Positions 1 through 13,379 of a stretch of 64,000 bases of DNA are shown piece after piece. The notes below the pieces were generated by a model, which saw nothing but the letters and a program-made list of their open reading frames with translations, searched no databases and had not been told where the DNA came from. Positions within the stretch are counted from its first letter, which is position 1. Each line of letters begins with the position of its first letter. The stretch is from Dipylidium caninum (lineage: Eukaryota > Platyhelminthes > Cestoda > Cyclophyllidea > Dipylidiidae): assembly GCA_017562135.1 (NCBI GenBank), contig QEYB01000556.1:682001-746000 (forward strand). The letters are read 5' to 3'. Position numbers and translations under genes: made by a program.

Positions 1-3000
1 AGGAATTTCGTTACACCCACTATCTAAAACAAATGCTATGTTGTTAGTGTCCCATGGAAAAAGTTTAGTAGAAGTTGTAAATTTCCACAATTGGCTTGTC
101 GCCAGGTTTCGTCAACAAGAAAATCTGTGTCTACAATGGCTTCACTTTGTTCATAATCCTGAGGCGTTTGATTTCACACTTTGCGATTTTTCGCATTATA
201 GTCCTTTTTCTCTTCATTATTTACTGTTAGTCATAGAGACACCACGGGACATCGGGTTTGTGCACTTTAGGTGACGCTGTCGCCCATCCAACACATAGGG
301 GTAGCCGAGTAATCGTCTTATGAACATTATGCCCTGCTTATTTGAAGATACTGGTAATATGTTGGAATAGTAGTCCAGCTTTTATTAATCAAACACTCCA
401 GCGAGTTTTTCAGGGTGATCACAATGAAAATTCACGAGTACATCGCGAAAGTACCCAACATTTAAGGTACATAGGATAACCTACAATAGTGGAAAGGGGG
501 GAGAAGAGCTCAGAAATGCCTCACTAGTGCACTGTAATTAACATCAAATAACCAGAAAATTGGATCTTATACCTCCAATGTACCGATGGAATTCATCTGC
601 GAAGACTAAGCTTTACTCGCCTTAATATCGCTTTAATGGTAATCTTACCACAATAAGGTAGTGAATTACAAACTAGTGCAGTAGTGGAAGCGGTGCGGTT
701 CAGAAGCTTGCCCCAAAAGGAAATCATGTATAAACCATAGAAGGAAACTGTCTCGAGAGAGAAAGAGGGGTCTGAAAATTTTCTTTCTTCACGCCACAAA
801 TCACAATCAGATCAATTTCTTGAATTCGTCTATCGCATGAAGTTCAATTGATATCAGGAGCTCTTAGTGGATTGTGCAGGATTTCTGTCATTTGAAGGAG
901 TCATTTCATAAATGACCAGACGTTACAAATTTATTTTCGAACGTAAATAATTGGAAAACAAGGAACACCCTCTTTAATTACTAAAGATCCATAACCTTAT
1001 TACCGGACTTGGACTAAAAGCAATTCCAATGCGAATTATCATAAGCATATTAGACCACTTGCGAAGTGTAGTTCCTTCGAGGATTAATACCCGGTAATTA
1101 CACAATGATGGTTATGATTAGGCTAAGCGATTGAACTCGCTCAATACATTCAATAGCGTAAAATCTGGACGTATACCATATGTTACATTAAAGACATACA
1201 AAATGAAATAATTGTTTCTAGTTCATTTCACTAGAAGTCAAACTATTATTACTGCATACGTGAGATATATAGCGATGGTAGATCAAACCCCACAGTACCA
1301 TCCAGTCATATTTTAACGCAAACGCAGAGCAATCGACTGGTAACATGTCAATTTGTTGTACAACTCGAAGCCAATTCCAGCCCCATCAGCAATCTTTAAA
1401 AAACACATTGAGCGCTTTTTAAAATGTTGGGAAAATACAACTTATTTAAGTTTTCCATCGTGAAACTCTACACAATAACATTTAGTTTAAATTTATCGAA
1501 TATTAATAATCTACCTAGCGCGTCAATCACAACAGACCACTGATCCTCGAATCGGGTTCGCGTGACACAGCGCGTGGTGTGTATATTTAGATTGCTTCCA
1601 CAAATACGACAGTTCTGTTGTCCCTTGACTTTTAGTATGTTCATTCGGCTCTCATGTTTGGAGTCCTGGCCGTACGCTCTCTGTAATTTCGCTTCTCGGT
1701 GCTGCGTTACTATATTAGGATGATCAGTCAATTATTGGCGGTGAAGAACTAGCTCTAGAGATAGTTGCCCATTAAACGTTGTCAGCAATTTTCGACCCGA
1801 GCTTCCCGCTAATTAGATGACTTACCTTTTGCATTAAACTCTACACTTTCTTTTATTGCCCTGCAACAGGGTAGAATCACGTTCAGTTGTTAAATGTTGA
1901 AAGATCGGGTGCCCCCATTATGAATACAAGCGAAATGGTAAACCTATTGATGTCAAATCAATAGTTTACTTGTGATTGTTGCGATTATTGTAGTCAGCAA
2001 ACTTTTATTCGTCACGTGGTCGTGTGAGTAACTCATTTTCGCTATCTTTGCAAATATTCTTTACCTTTAGAATTTCCTTACCTTTAATAACTCTCGTCTC
2101 CACTAACTTTTGTATTTGATGATTTTTGGTCTAACCATTCTTTGGCCCACCGACTATTGAGAGTCTTTCATTATTTCTCCTACCCTTCAGCTAGCTTGTA
2201 TTTATTAATAGTGGGTTTTTATTGACAGTATAAGTTACATTTGAATAGAATTATATAGGATTATTGTCTCCGTTATGCCGTACAAGTTGTAGATTCAGGA
2301 TACACGTATATCTAATGCCTGACCACAAGGAGGAATCTGCGCGTTTTACCGGTTTAGGTATTCTTTCATTTTGTACTCTTTAGTTAAAATAGATACCTGT
2401 CTTCCATCTCCCAAAAGACGGAAGAATATTCCTGGCCCCTTGGGTTTTTTACCCAAACATAAGGTATGTTTACAAAACCTACTATTTGTCATTTTAGTCA
2501 AATCTTGGCAGCACACCCAACCGCAAATACCCCGTAATTCGGTTTTTTTCACAAGTGATTTTAGTCTATTTGCACCGATACGTCATTTTGCGATTTTTCG
2601 GATTGTGGCCTTTCTGTATCCAAAAGTTCCACCATTTGGGATCAAGTAATTTCACTGTTTGGCTCTGAATCCTGGAAAATCATCAGTGATTACACTGTTG
2701 ACAAAATTTTGAAAGTTAGCTTCGATTTATACAAATATTCTGTAGAACGCGGAAAAGAATTTTCCTTGCGGCAAAATACCCGTATTTTGTGCTACAATCG
2801 AAAAAATCGATACTGTACTTCCCATTGCTAAAGCCGTCTTGAGAGATGAAACAGGTGAACTGGCATAATATTCCTACTTTTATTTGAAAGTAGTATTTTC
2901 TGACCATGCATTTGAAAGTGATTTACTGTCGTCTCATCTACGATTTATGGCTCGACTTAAATTGGTATCATCATCTATCAGACATATCTGTATTTTAGGG

Positions 3001-5050
3001 GAAATTGGTTGCAGTATTGACAAAACTGTCATTCAAAAATATAGAAGATTTCTTTGTGAGGGTGCTATCTTGGTTCTCAAACAGGTCAGTCGACATTTTA
3101 CGCAATTCCTAATTCGGCATTAAGAATGACACCTTTATGTGGCTATTTTTCTTACAGTAACGATGAATAAATATCGTTGGGTTTATAAAATTACATATGC
3201 CTTCCAATCATATAAGAAATGAAAATTTTGTGATTTGATTGCCTCTATGTCACTGTTTTTACAAGAGTCCATGCACTTTGTGAGAGTTATGAGACTCGGT
3301 CCAGCCTTTGGAATTTCCTCAAGATTTAACCAAATTCCTTAAGAGGATTTTGGTGACTGCGTTTAGTTTTTCACTTAAAACTGCGAAATCTCCGTTTCAT
3401 ACAACATTGTCTCGTAGTAGTATGGTAATTTAGTTGTTCCGATTCTTGGATCTCGTTCTCGCAGACGTTTTTCTAGTATCATCCGTCCACATTGGCGCCC
3501 TATCATGCACATGGGATGTATTATTGAATTTGTCTAATTATTGATGCTTGACTAGCTTGACGGTTGTTGTCTCCTGACACCATATTACAGACAGGAAGTA
3601 CGTTGTAGTTATGTATCTTAGTGGCACACCTTTTCATGAGAATCCATCTACATCAGCAACTTCACCTCACTTGGGTGGTAAGTGAAGTTGCCTAGCTTTT
3701 TTATTGTCCCCACTCATATTCTTGTCTAAAATTCTAACTACACAATTCCCTGTTTTGTAATTTCAAGCAATTATAGCCTACGCTAAAAGCGTCTTTCTTT
3801 GGATGTTTCCGTACCTCTGTCGTTAACGTATCGGTCTCAATGGTAGGTCCAGATTCGTGTCATCAATTTCTCATAGCTATGATTGTTCACACTCGGAGGT
3901 GAAGAAGAGAATCCAACTGGGTACAAGTGCAGCTGCCGTGTCTGCTAGTGGGGTGTTTTAGAAAGCGCGATGGTGTGTAATCCACTTATGGGGGTGGTCT
4001 CCGTCCTGTGTGTATTTATCTGCTTTTATTTTTGTTCTATCCCATTGTGAGGAATCAGAACTTATCATAGACCACGCCAGGTTTGTTAATTTCTATCTCT
4101 CCTCGCACTCTCATGGTCATCTTTGACTGGATAATGATTCATCGTCTTTGAGTGGATAAACTGTTAATCACTGGACGATTGTGGGTGACTATGGCAAATT
4201 TGTTCGTTTTATCCTCACGAATGTGACGCTATCCAATTACGAAATTTTGTTTGGTAATTTCTGAAGAACATAAATATTCTTCATTGAACAGATTATAACT
4301 TCACCTTCTGCATGGTGTGCTTGATTGTGTATTTGAACTTCGGGGAATTCATGTAAAATGAGATTTAGGGCGTTGTTTTCTGCTGCCGCACAGTGATGCG
4401 GAGTTACCTAATATTTCATCACAGGCCTGAAGTAGGTATTTTCGTCAAGCTTCGTCGACTCATACCCTACTACTCATTGTTCTCCCAATGTATGAGACAT
4501 ACTCCCCATATGCACTCTTCAATTCTTTGCTGTTTTTCCTCGCTGGACTTTTCTTCCGTGTGTAAGCATTTGAGGTACTTTTTTGATTAAATAGGCTGTG
4601 AAACTTGTAGTGATGCTTTCCTCTGTTATTTTGGATTGCATTTCATTTGCTTGTAACAATTTTAAGTTATCCGAACTTCGTAGATAGATTATTCAATTTG
4701 TTACGACTTAACACCTTTGGATAAGATTCCCCTAACAGCGACGTTTTATAGTGGTGGATAGTACATTAGGAATAATCCTACTAAATACCATGAGATTTTC
4801 TCCATTTTACATTATCGCTTGGTTTAATTTGGTGTTAATCTCTTGTAGCAATTTTCCACCTTGAGAAGTGATAACTTGGAGAGCCGCCTCTTCATCCTCT
4901 GGCTCTATTTTAGGGACGGTACTTAAAACCTTTTGATGATTATTTGTAGATTTCCGTCCACTTAGAGTATTGTTTTTCACGAATCAACGTAACTCAAGCC
5001 AATAACTTTCATTAATTCACATTTCTGTCCCATTTAGACAAGCCTGTTTA
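1..5050. other. No gene recognised; AT-rich non-coding DNA
   Basis: AT-rich sequence with only short chance reading frames. I see no conserved domain, RNA gene or clear exon. From about 2 kb onward the + strand becomes visibly richer in T than A, which continues to about 13 kb and may be intron or upstream sequence of the candidate + strand gene described below. The first 1.8 kb does not show this bias. Confidence 0.5.
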
Positions 5051-5144
5051 GTTTGAATCAAAAGACATTTTATTTGAACATAACCTCCTCAAATATATCT
5101 AAAATATTCCTGGACGAATCCTATGCCGACTTGAGACCGACAAG

Positions 5145-5288
5145 TTCTCGAATTGCGGAAGAAGTGGCGATCTGTGGGCCGAACTTTCCACTGGTTAATC
5201 CCCCTCTCTCGGTAACCGAGTTGAGAACTTTGGTCGCTGAATGCCTCACTTCACCTTCCGCGTCCCCCCCTTCCACGCCTCTCACCAA
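5145..5288 (+). CDS. Candidate exon A of an unknown + strand gene
   Basis: An open frame of locally raised GC inside AT-rich DNA. It reads as a Ser/Pro/Thr-rich peptide, including SPSASPPSTPLTK, and ends at a donor AA|GTAGGT, leaving phase 2. The 5' acceptor is uncertain: 5145, 5136 and 5052 all follow an AG and all give phase 2. The exit phase matches the entry phase of the next candidate exon at 9186. No family recognised. It could still be a chance open frame. Confidence 0.35.
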
Positions 5289-8200
5289 GTAGGTTTTATT
5301 TATTGCTACGGTGCTATTTTCATCAATACTTTTTTCATCCATTTTCAATTTTCTCGATTTTAATTCACTTTCGATTCATGAATGTGCTATTCGGTAAAGG
5401 ACCGGATTAATGCATTCCCAGTGTTGATATTAAGATTGATTCAAGATTTTTAGTTTTGACATTTTTTGCGTTTATTTTTCACTCAAAAGTTTTAACTTAA
5501 TGACACTTGGACTCCAGCTAATGTGTCGTTTTCTGTTTTGCTAACATTAGGTTATGTGCTCAAAAGCCACTCCCATACATCTTATATTCTTTACCTTTTT
5601 TACAATCGCTTTTTTCTGAGCCGGCTTGATCTCCAGTATTCGGTAAATCCACAAATTGAACCATTTATATTCCTAAAGTTCGTCATCAAGTCAGGCTTGG
5701 CCATAACCCTTTTACTTTACCCACTAAGTGGTGCCTTCGACTTTTATGGTACTAGTTTTATGAATTTTTGAGACTTCCTGTTTTCATTTCTCTATCACCA
5801 GAAACATTTTCCACTAACTTTTGGTCTTTGCTACCACCCTCTCATATCCTAAATTTTGGGGATCGTCTCACTGATTCTTACCCATTCCTCGATCATAATT
5901 AAAGGAGCGATGGAAGAGAGTCGAGACAAGCACCTAACTTGTTTTAATTGCATGCGGATTTTAAGATTTATTCTCTGGTACATATTACAGCGTTCGCAAA
6001 TGAACTTTTCGAAAGAGGACCTTTAGGATAATTCGCACCCCTATCTGCGGCACCGTTTAATTTGCCCGCACCTGAATCGCGTTTTGGCCTATCTTTACCT
6101 TGATCGGCTCGAAGATTACTTTAAAAATTTTCAAAATTATGGCGAACGCTTTTTGATATAGCTGCCCCTACCTTGGTATAGTACACAGTGTCAGCATGAG
6201 TCGAATATGCTCTTGTCCCGTTTTTCCTTTTAGTAATATATAGGACTTACTACCCCCATGCACGTTTAACTGTCGCAACGTGGTATTAAAAGGAAACTGC
6301 AATAAATGGACTTAGGTTACGCCTAATACACTTAGTTGTGGTGTTTTCATCAATTATAGAAATAATGTAGTCAATGGTGACTCTTTTTGAAAGGAAGGAC
6401 TCCGGAAACAAAGTTTCTCAGAAGGCAGCCTCTCATATCCGAACGTTTGTGTACGCATACATATGATTATGGCAGTAAGTAGGGTTGATGACAGAAATTT
6501 ACGATGAAGGGACCTTCCCACGTACCCGTTCCCAGCTTGTTTGTGCGCCGACATCATTTTCTATTTAGTCACACACTCATGCCGAATTGATGGTCTTTCG
6601 TGACGTAAGTATATTCACTAAAACAATATACACAAGTACAACTTGTTCCTCATTAATCGTATCAAGTTCAATACTACTCCTATTCCTTACTAAAAATCGC
6701 TCAACTTTCACACCACTTGTTTAGCTAAGGTGTAATTTTCCAGTGTATCAATTCTTTCCTTCGATGTTACTCTAAATCCCAATGTATTTCATTGAGTGGC
6801 TGCTGGGTACTGACGAAAATACCGCCATTTTCGCGTCGATTTAAGTTTTTTATCTTGATATTTACTGGTTTCTTCTTCCGAATGTGATCTTTCACCGGTA
6901 TGCGAACATGAATTCTCTTCTGTCTGGAAGGCGCTTTTTCTTTTCTCCCCTCAGGCACCTATCTTCGTGCGCCAACATTCTGTGTTGGCGTTTGGTAAAT
7001 TATTTTCAGTCTGCGATTTTAGCGTCGTCAGTTGGTACTTATCTTTTCCCGTTCTCAAGTGTGACATATTTGTGCCAAAACATCAGTGTACAGATCCTGA
7101 CCTAGTCCGCATCTTCCCCTTCTCGTTCGATGTCTTAATTAGGTCACTTTCCTTCATAGCGCTCCTAATTAGGCCCCTTAGCTCTCTTTCATTAGCTAGT
7201 TACCGTATTTAAATGTCTTTTGGCTTTTTTAACGTGGACTCATTTGGTTATGCCACCTTCCCTTACGTGGCTCGGAGTCCTCAAATCGGTCTCTGAACCT
7301 TAACATTGAGTTTTGTTTTTATTGGCTATTACTTGGGTAACGAGCTTTATCTGACACTCAAAATAACAGAGTTGTCGGCCCACCTTATGCAATGCAAACA
7401 ATTTCTCTTTTGCAAAGTATTTTGGGACAGCTTAACATTGTCACACTGTTGAAGGGTATTTGCGTTTGGGGAAATTAAATTTGAGGTAATCTCTACCTCG
7501 AGGAGAATCACCTTATCGTCACTACATGCGGCTCCGATTCTCCTGGTTGTTGTTTACTCCTAATGACTCAATTGGGACTCCATTGTTATGCCACGAACCT
7601 GTAAATTTGATATACTTTTGTTGATCTTATTGAAATGGTGGTGTACAGATTTCGTTTAAATCAGTTTTTAATCTTGTTAAGACATTATTTTACGAATTTT
7701 ACCTTTTGATATCTCGGAACTTATCTAGCGTTTGAATTCTGGGCGCATTTATCGGTTTTTTATTGTCTATTTACCCTGTAAATCTTGGTTACAGCGTTGC
7801 TTTTTGTTAAATAGCCTTTGTGACATGCATTTGGGGTAACTCGAGTGACTATCATGATCAGCACCTTTAAATAAGATACCTCTTTAGACTATTTCATGTA
7901 TGTTTTCTCCTACTCACTTTTGTTTGACTTGAAATTATTGGAATATTTAGCTATGTCTGTAATGCTATTAACTATTTTCCTTTTTGAGGGAATTGTAATA
8001 TTTTGTTGCAAATCAGGGGTAATGGTTTGTTCTTTGTTATAATATTGAGCATTTTTAGCAAGACTTTTGTGAATAGGCGACGAGAAATAATACATTTACA
8101 AATCACCATTTTCTCGGCAGCTTTTTTTAAAGTAGTCACCAATTTTTACGTGATGGTGATTTCTCTTCCACTTTGGCTCTCCTCGAATGTTTATGGCCAT

Positions 8201-9185
8201 CTTATTTAATGCACTGGTCTTTTTGTCCGTACCGAGACCTTTTATTAGTAGATTTATTGCTTATTTTCGTAGGATTTCAGTTTATTATTTACAGCCTAAT
8301 AACTCCTAGTTCGTTGATACAACGGTTCTCTTTGAGTTCACTTCATTTTGGGGAGAAATTTTGCGTTGCTGCTAGCATTTCCGTATACTATGCTCTGAAA
8401 TTATCCCATTGTGGCAACAAACATAGTTATCCTTTTTATTATTAAATTCATTGTTCCTTGACGAAGATAATTACTTTCTCAGGTCTTACCACCTATCTAT
8501 AAATTCTAAAAAAACTTAAAAATATCAAACGAGTGTATACCCATCTGTATTTATGGTTGATCAAGCGAAAATCTGTTTACAGTTAATTATTTCTCTTTGG
8601 AATACGTAGTTCTAATCTACATTTTTGCCATTCTTTGTGCAGATCTGTAATTATTCATGATCAAGATAGCTTTCAACTGGGTATTTTAACGGTTTTTGCA
8701 ATTATCTTTTGCTCCAAATAAAATTTCTCTATTTACTCCTCAAAGGATTACTGATTGCCCTTTCTGGAGCGCATGCTAATTACTTTGGCTACTTGTTGAC
8801 CGGTTAATCATTTTAAAGGGCAATGTAGGGATGGTAGTAGTCAATGGATAGGAGGGATAAATTTAGAGATGTTTTTAGTGAACATGCATACTTGATTACG
8901 TAGTCATATCAGTCCATTCCTTCTCACGACTTGCCGGTTACTTCATAATTTCCCGAAATTCTTTCTTACTGGCTTACAAGTGAACAGGTTTTAGTTAATT
9001 CAGTGATTCATCAATAGCTTTTATGCTGAACTGTCATTTGGCTTACTTTTCATGACATTCGACTGTCCCAATAATAGCTCTCTCTACAAGTAAACTCTTC
9101 AATTCCACCACTGAAGTGGTATATTTCCCCTGAATTTTACTTTCCTCCTCATCCACGTAATGTAAAATACTGTGCGATGTTTCAG

Positions 9186-9320
9186 GAGTTCCGGCTTATT
9201 GGCTCGCACAGAAGGCGCTTCGTGTTCTTCGATAGGAACTTTCCGTCAGCTTACGTCACTTCGCCTCAGGAATCATCTACCCCAACAAGACCTTCTCAGT
9301 GGAATTCCCCCTGGGCAGAA
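9186..9320 (+). CDS. Candidate exon B of the same unknown + strand gene
   Basis: It starts after the acceptor gtttcag|G and ends before a weak donor AA|GTGGGC. The length is 135 nt, with phase 2 on both sides. In the phase-matched frame it reads SSGLLARTEGASCSS and continues through QDLLSGIPPGQK. Exon A exits and exon C enters in phase 2, so the three join without a stop. A second frame is also open here, which lowers confidence. No domain recognised. Confidence 0.35.
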
Positions 9321-10785
9321 GTGGGCAAAATTATCCATTTCAATTTATTTAAAGTCTACTATTGGTTTATTGTGTTTTTATATATTTATACGGGTACACA
9401 TTTGGTAACGTTGAATTGATGTGGCCACTATAACCACTATCAGCTAAATATCGGAAAATTTTTATTATTTTTGGTCTGCTTTGGACTCGGCCTCTCAGGG
9501 TCGTTTCTCCACTCATGCTCTTTTGATATTCGCCAGAGAGGAAAACACTTGCGCACGTAGCGGTACTTTTGTCAACCCTTGACCATGGTGTATAGACTGG
9601 TCAGAATTCAAACTGCGGCCTTCATGCTATAGTAAAATTCGGCTTTTGAATTAATTCCGAAACTTAAGATTATCTTGTATGGACTTCTGTTTCAACAAAA
9701 CAGGTAATACTCATTAAATTTAGTGAAACCTTTTGTTAAAGTCGCATTTTTACATTCCCGATCTCAACTTTTTTCGCCACTTAATAGCGTTGATCCCCAT
9801 CAACCCCGTCTCAACACGGCTTAGTGTATTTGAGAGCTTGTGGTCCCGCTTCTGTTAATTGTTGATCTGTTCCGTATATTGTAAATTGTGAAAGTACAAC
9901 AACGAAAACTTTATTTTGCACAATATAACCCGTCTGATGGAACCTATTTTTTAATAGTTAAAAACCACGATTCTAGTGTATCCTTTGGCAGTTTTTGGCC
10001 GATTTTAGCTTTCAGAGGTGAACTTGACTCGACCCGATGAATTTATATTGGCTGGTTGTGTTCTCATCGGTGTTGCAGGTCGTCTCTATATTTTCTGAAA
10101 AAGTGTGCAAAAGCACTTTCATATTTTCACTACGCGATTTATTAAAGTTAAGTATGCATGCGCAAATCCGTAGTCTATATTTAATGCAAATCAGTACCGG
10201 TTACTGCGCTTCCACCGGTGTGCTTACGGGATGTGCCCATTGACCCCGGTTAATTGAATCTGAATGTGTTGATAGAGAGGTTTGATTAAGTACTTTGAAA
10301 GTGTTAGAATAATTCCAAAGTTCCACCTTTTTTAACGCCCTCTAGCCTTTTGCCTTGATTCTCTTTAGCCGACCAAACTGCAAAGTCTTCGAGAGTCAGC
10401 AGGTCTGGTCTCGTATGTTTTGCGTTTAACTGAAGAACCCTTTATTCTGTGCTTTCTAATCAACATTCGTACCCATAAATTATGGGCATTTCACCCACCT
10501 CCTCCCGCTTCTCAGTTTTGGACAGTTTCATACCACCATTTAAAGTTACGAGTACACCATTACCAACGAAATTGAGCATTTTAATTTGATATTTTGCTTC
10601 AATGCTTTGATTAATTTTCTTCTGAATATACCTCTTGTCGCCATACTTCCAGTTTGCCCCGAGCTTACTTACCGCAATTCCTTTCGTTACGGTACCTTTT
10701 CCTCTGCCTCTAAGGTCCTTCTGATAGGAAGTACTTATCCAGGTATAGGTTAATAAAAAAATAATTTTTAATCCACTTTTTGTAG

Positions 10786-11006
10786 AGTTAAGAATGGGAG
10801 GTCAAATAGCAGCAGACCGGGACTCATTACTCCTGCCCCCCCTGCCTCCTTACCGGAGCCTAATTCACCCGGATTGGCTCCGTTGCGACATGGAATTCGA
10901 TCTCTGTTGCGCAGCAACGCCAATACAAGGCCTTTGACGTCTCCTACATTGGGCGCACTAGGGCCAGTTCCCAAGGATGATGTTGCCACAACGTCTTTTC
11001 GTCAAG
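10786..11006 (+). CDS. Candidate exon C, Ser/Pro-rich, of the unknown + strand gene
   Basis: A strong acceptor with a pyrimidine tract (actttttgtag|A) opens a 221-nt frame with no in-frame ATG. The frame reads VKNGRSNSSRPGLITPAPP and, later, LRHGIRSLLRSNANTRPL, with many Ser, Pro, Thr and Gly. The donor is CAAG|GTTTCT in phase 1. Composition is clearly less AT-rich than the flanks. The - strand is also open for 73 codons, but it lacks comparable splice sites. It looks like a disordered segment of a larger protein; no family recognised. Confidence 0.4.
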
Positions 11007-11700
11007 GTTTCTCTTTTGAAACTATATGTAGAAACTGCCAACTGCTTCGTTAACATGGTTCTATCTAATTTGTTAGACCTCGTCCTCGTCTGCTCGTCTG
11101 AACGCTTGTCATGTTTCCCTCACTTTGTGATTTTGTTATAATGCGGAGATTTTATTGCTCTTTTTTGTGCATATTTTAGTTCCTAAACCTGTGAATATCG
11201 TACTAAATAACAAAGAGGATGAGGCCTTAGGTAGGTTCTGACTCTAATTTTAATTATAAATATCTGCAGTCCTCTAAGTATATTTTTTCCCACTTTTTTT
11301 AGACAACTCATTATCTATGCCTTCGGATTGGATGGAAGATGGTAAATGGGTCCTTACTTTGTTGAGCTCTTTTTTAAAAAGCCTTATGCATGCTTGTCGT
11401 TACTCATAACAACCTAATATATCTGTACTTGATCAAACCGGCCTTATAGGAAGCGATATTCTTAATTGTAATTCAGTCAAGAACTTTAGTAACTTCGTGA
11501 TTTTTGTGGACATTTGACTCGCAAACAGCTCGCTCTTCTTTCCTTGTTGTCCAGCTTCTAATCACTACTTTTTAACAACTTCTGGGCGTTCCCTTTGTCG
11601 TCGAATATCTGTTCGTTTTTAAATATCTTCATTCTGACTCTGTCATTTGTTTTCCTTGATCTAATATTTGCTGTCTCATTTCACCTCCGGGCGCTTGGAG

Positions 11701-11824
11701 TACTTGAATCTGATCATCAATTTTGTGCTACGTCCATTACTTCCCATTGGCTGTCAACAAGAAAAGCATTCTTACAAATGTACAGCAGTTTCCATGAGGA
11801 AGTAGTACCCGAGTCGACCGAATG
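11701..11824 (+). CDS. Candidate exon D of the unknown + strand gene
   Basis: It follows an acceptor, gcgcttggag|TA, preceded by a pyrimidine-rich stretch. The phase 1 entry matches the exit of exon C. It reads LESDHQFCATSITSHWLSTR and continues through AFLQMYSSFHEEVV. The 3' end is uncertain: GAA|GTAGTA at 11798 is phase 0, while AAT|GTATTG near 11824 is phase 1. No domain recognised. Confidence 0.3.
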
Positions 11825-13379
11825 TATTGGTGGATTCTTTCCGCCTCGATTTCTGTTCGATATCTATGCTTTGTTCTCTCTTTATAATTCCATTTTTGTT
11901 TTAACGCCAATTTGCCTGACGGCTTGTAACATGGCGGAGAGCTTCTGAGCCACTACGTGTGGAGATAGTCCTACCGTATAGCACCTTGTTTTCAGTTATC
12001 GTCCAGCCTGGCAGCTGAATCCTACCCATTTTTGGTGCTGGAAATCTGCTTTTAATGTGTTGAATGATTGACTCATTTTTAGTGCGATAACGATTGTTAT
12101 TAGGAGCATAATGTAACTTCCGACTAGTTGTATTTTCCGGCCTCCCTCCATATGTTCTGCTATTTTTCTAAAGGTTGTCGGTTTAACAAGAATGCGCTAC
12201 AAATTTGACCTTATGCCCACTGATTTTCCTAACCTGAAATATCTTTTTAATTGCTCTTTTCTATTTTCGACCCATGAAACATGCTGCAATTTTGAAGATT
12301 CTCATCTTTTTGCCACAGAAATGGTAGGGGGGGATGGGGGGATTTTGACAGGCTACCTTAAACGTCTCCCGAGTTAACTTTTGGTGGGTATCCTTTTCTG
12401 TCGAGTATGGTGTTTCGAAACGGAAGCTGATATGACTTGGACATTTATCATCATCGCCCCTTTTAGAACGGAAACTTCCGTAAACAATATCCCCATTTCA
12501 AGCTATATGTGCTTTTATAAGACACAAAATGTGCTGCTGTTCCGATGCTAACTGCTTGACATTCCCTGTGCCAGTAAGTCCGGCTAAGGTGTACCTTACT
12601 TCCCTGTACTAATAGATTTCTCAACTAATAATACGTGCAGGCTGTAATTCGCACATTTCCTCTCTTCATTCTCCCAGGATTTTGGCAAATTTAATTTTCT
12701 TGTCTATCTCTACCTATAACCTGAGTGAAGAAATGTGCTAAAGACGTCAGGAGTCACATTTGAACCGTTTCCATCACACTTTGACTACAAGGTTTGTTTG
12801 AGGGTGTCGAAACATTGGGATCTTTGCGAAAATTTCACAGTAACCACCTGCCATAGTCTAATCTTTTAGAACCTGTGCACCTTGTCGGCGATTTTCCCAG
12901 GTTTTGGCATACCTAACTTAGCGTCTCCGTAGATTCCCACCCCATGAAATGGCATGTCGCGTCTGTGCAAATACTATCTGCCACTGTTGCTTGGCCAAAA
13001 TGAGGGAAAGTATCAATCATTTGATGTGATTTCACCCATACTCCCGTACGCCTGCGCAATGTTATTTCACGGATGGGCAACTTCCTCGGACCTGTTTTTA
13101 TTTCCGGTTGTACCTAGATGTTTGTCTAGGTAATCGCTACAAGCCACACAGGTTGATGCTCTTCTGCATCACGGCGTCGTACTTTGCTTGATCGCACCAT
13201 TTACCGTGTAATGTCCAAATCAGTATCTTTAGAGTTGATATAACGAACAGTAGCATTTCCCCGTGTCTGCATTTACAAAATTTCATTTGTAGGCATTTAT
13301 AATAGGTTGGGAACTATGAGACGAGCACTGAGTATAAGTAGAAACCGAATGGCACAATCATTCACATTATTTATTATAT

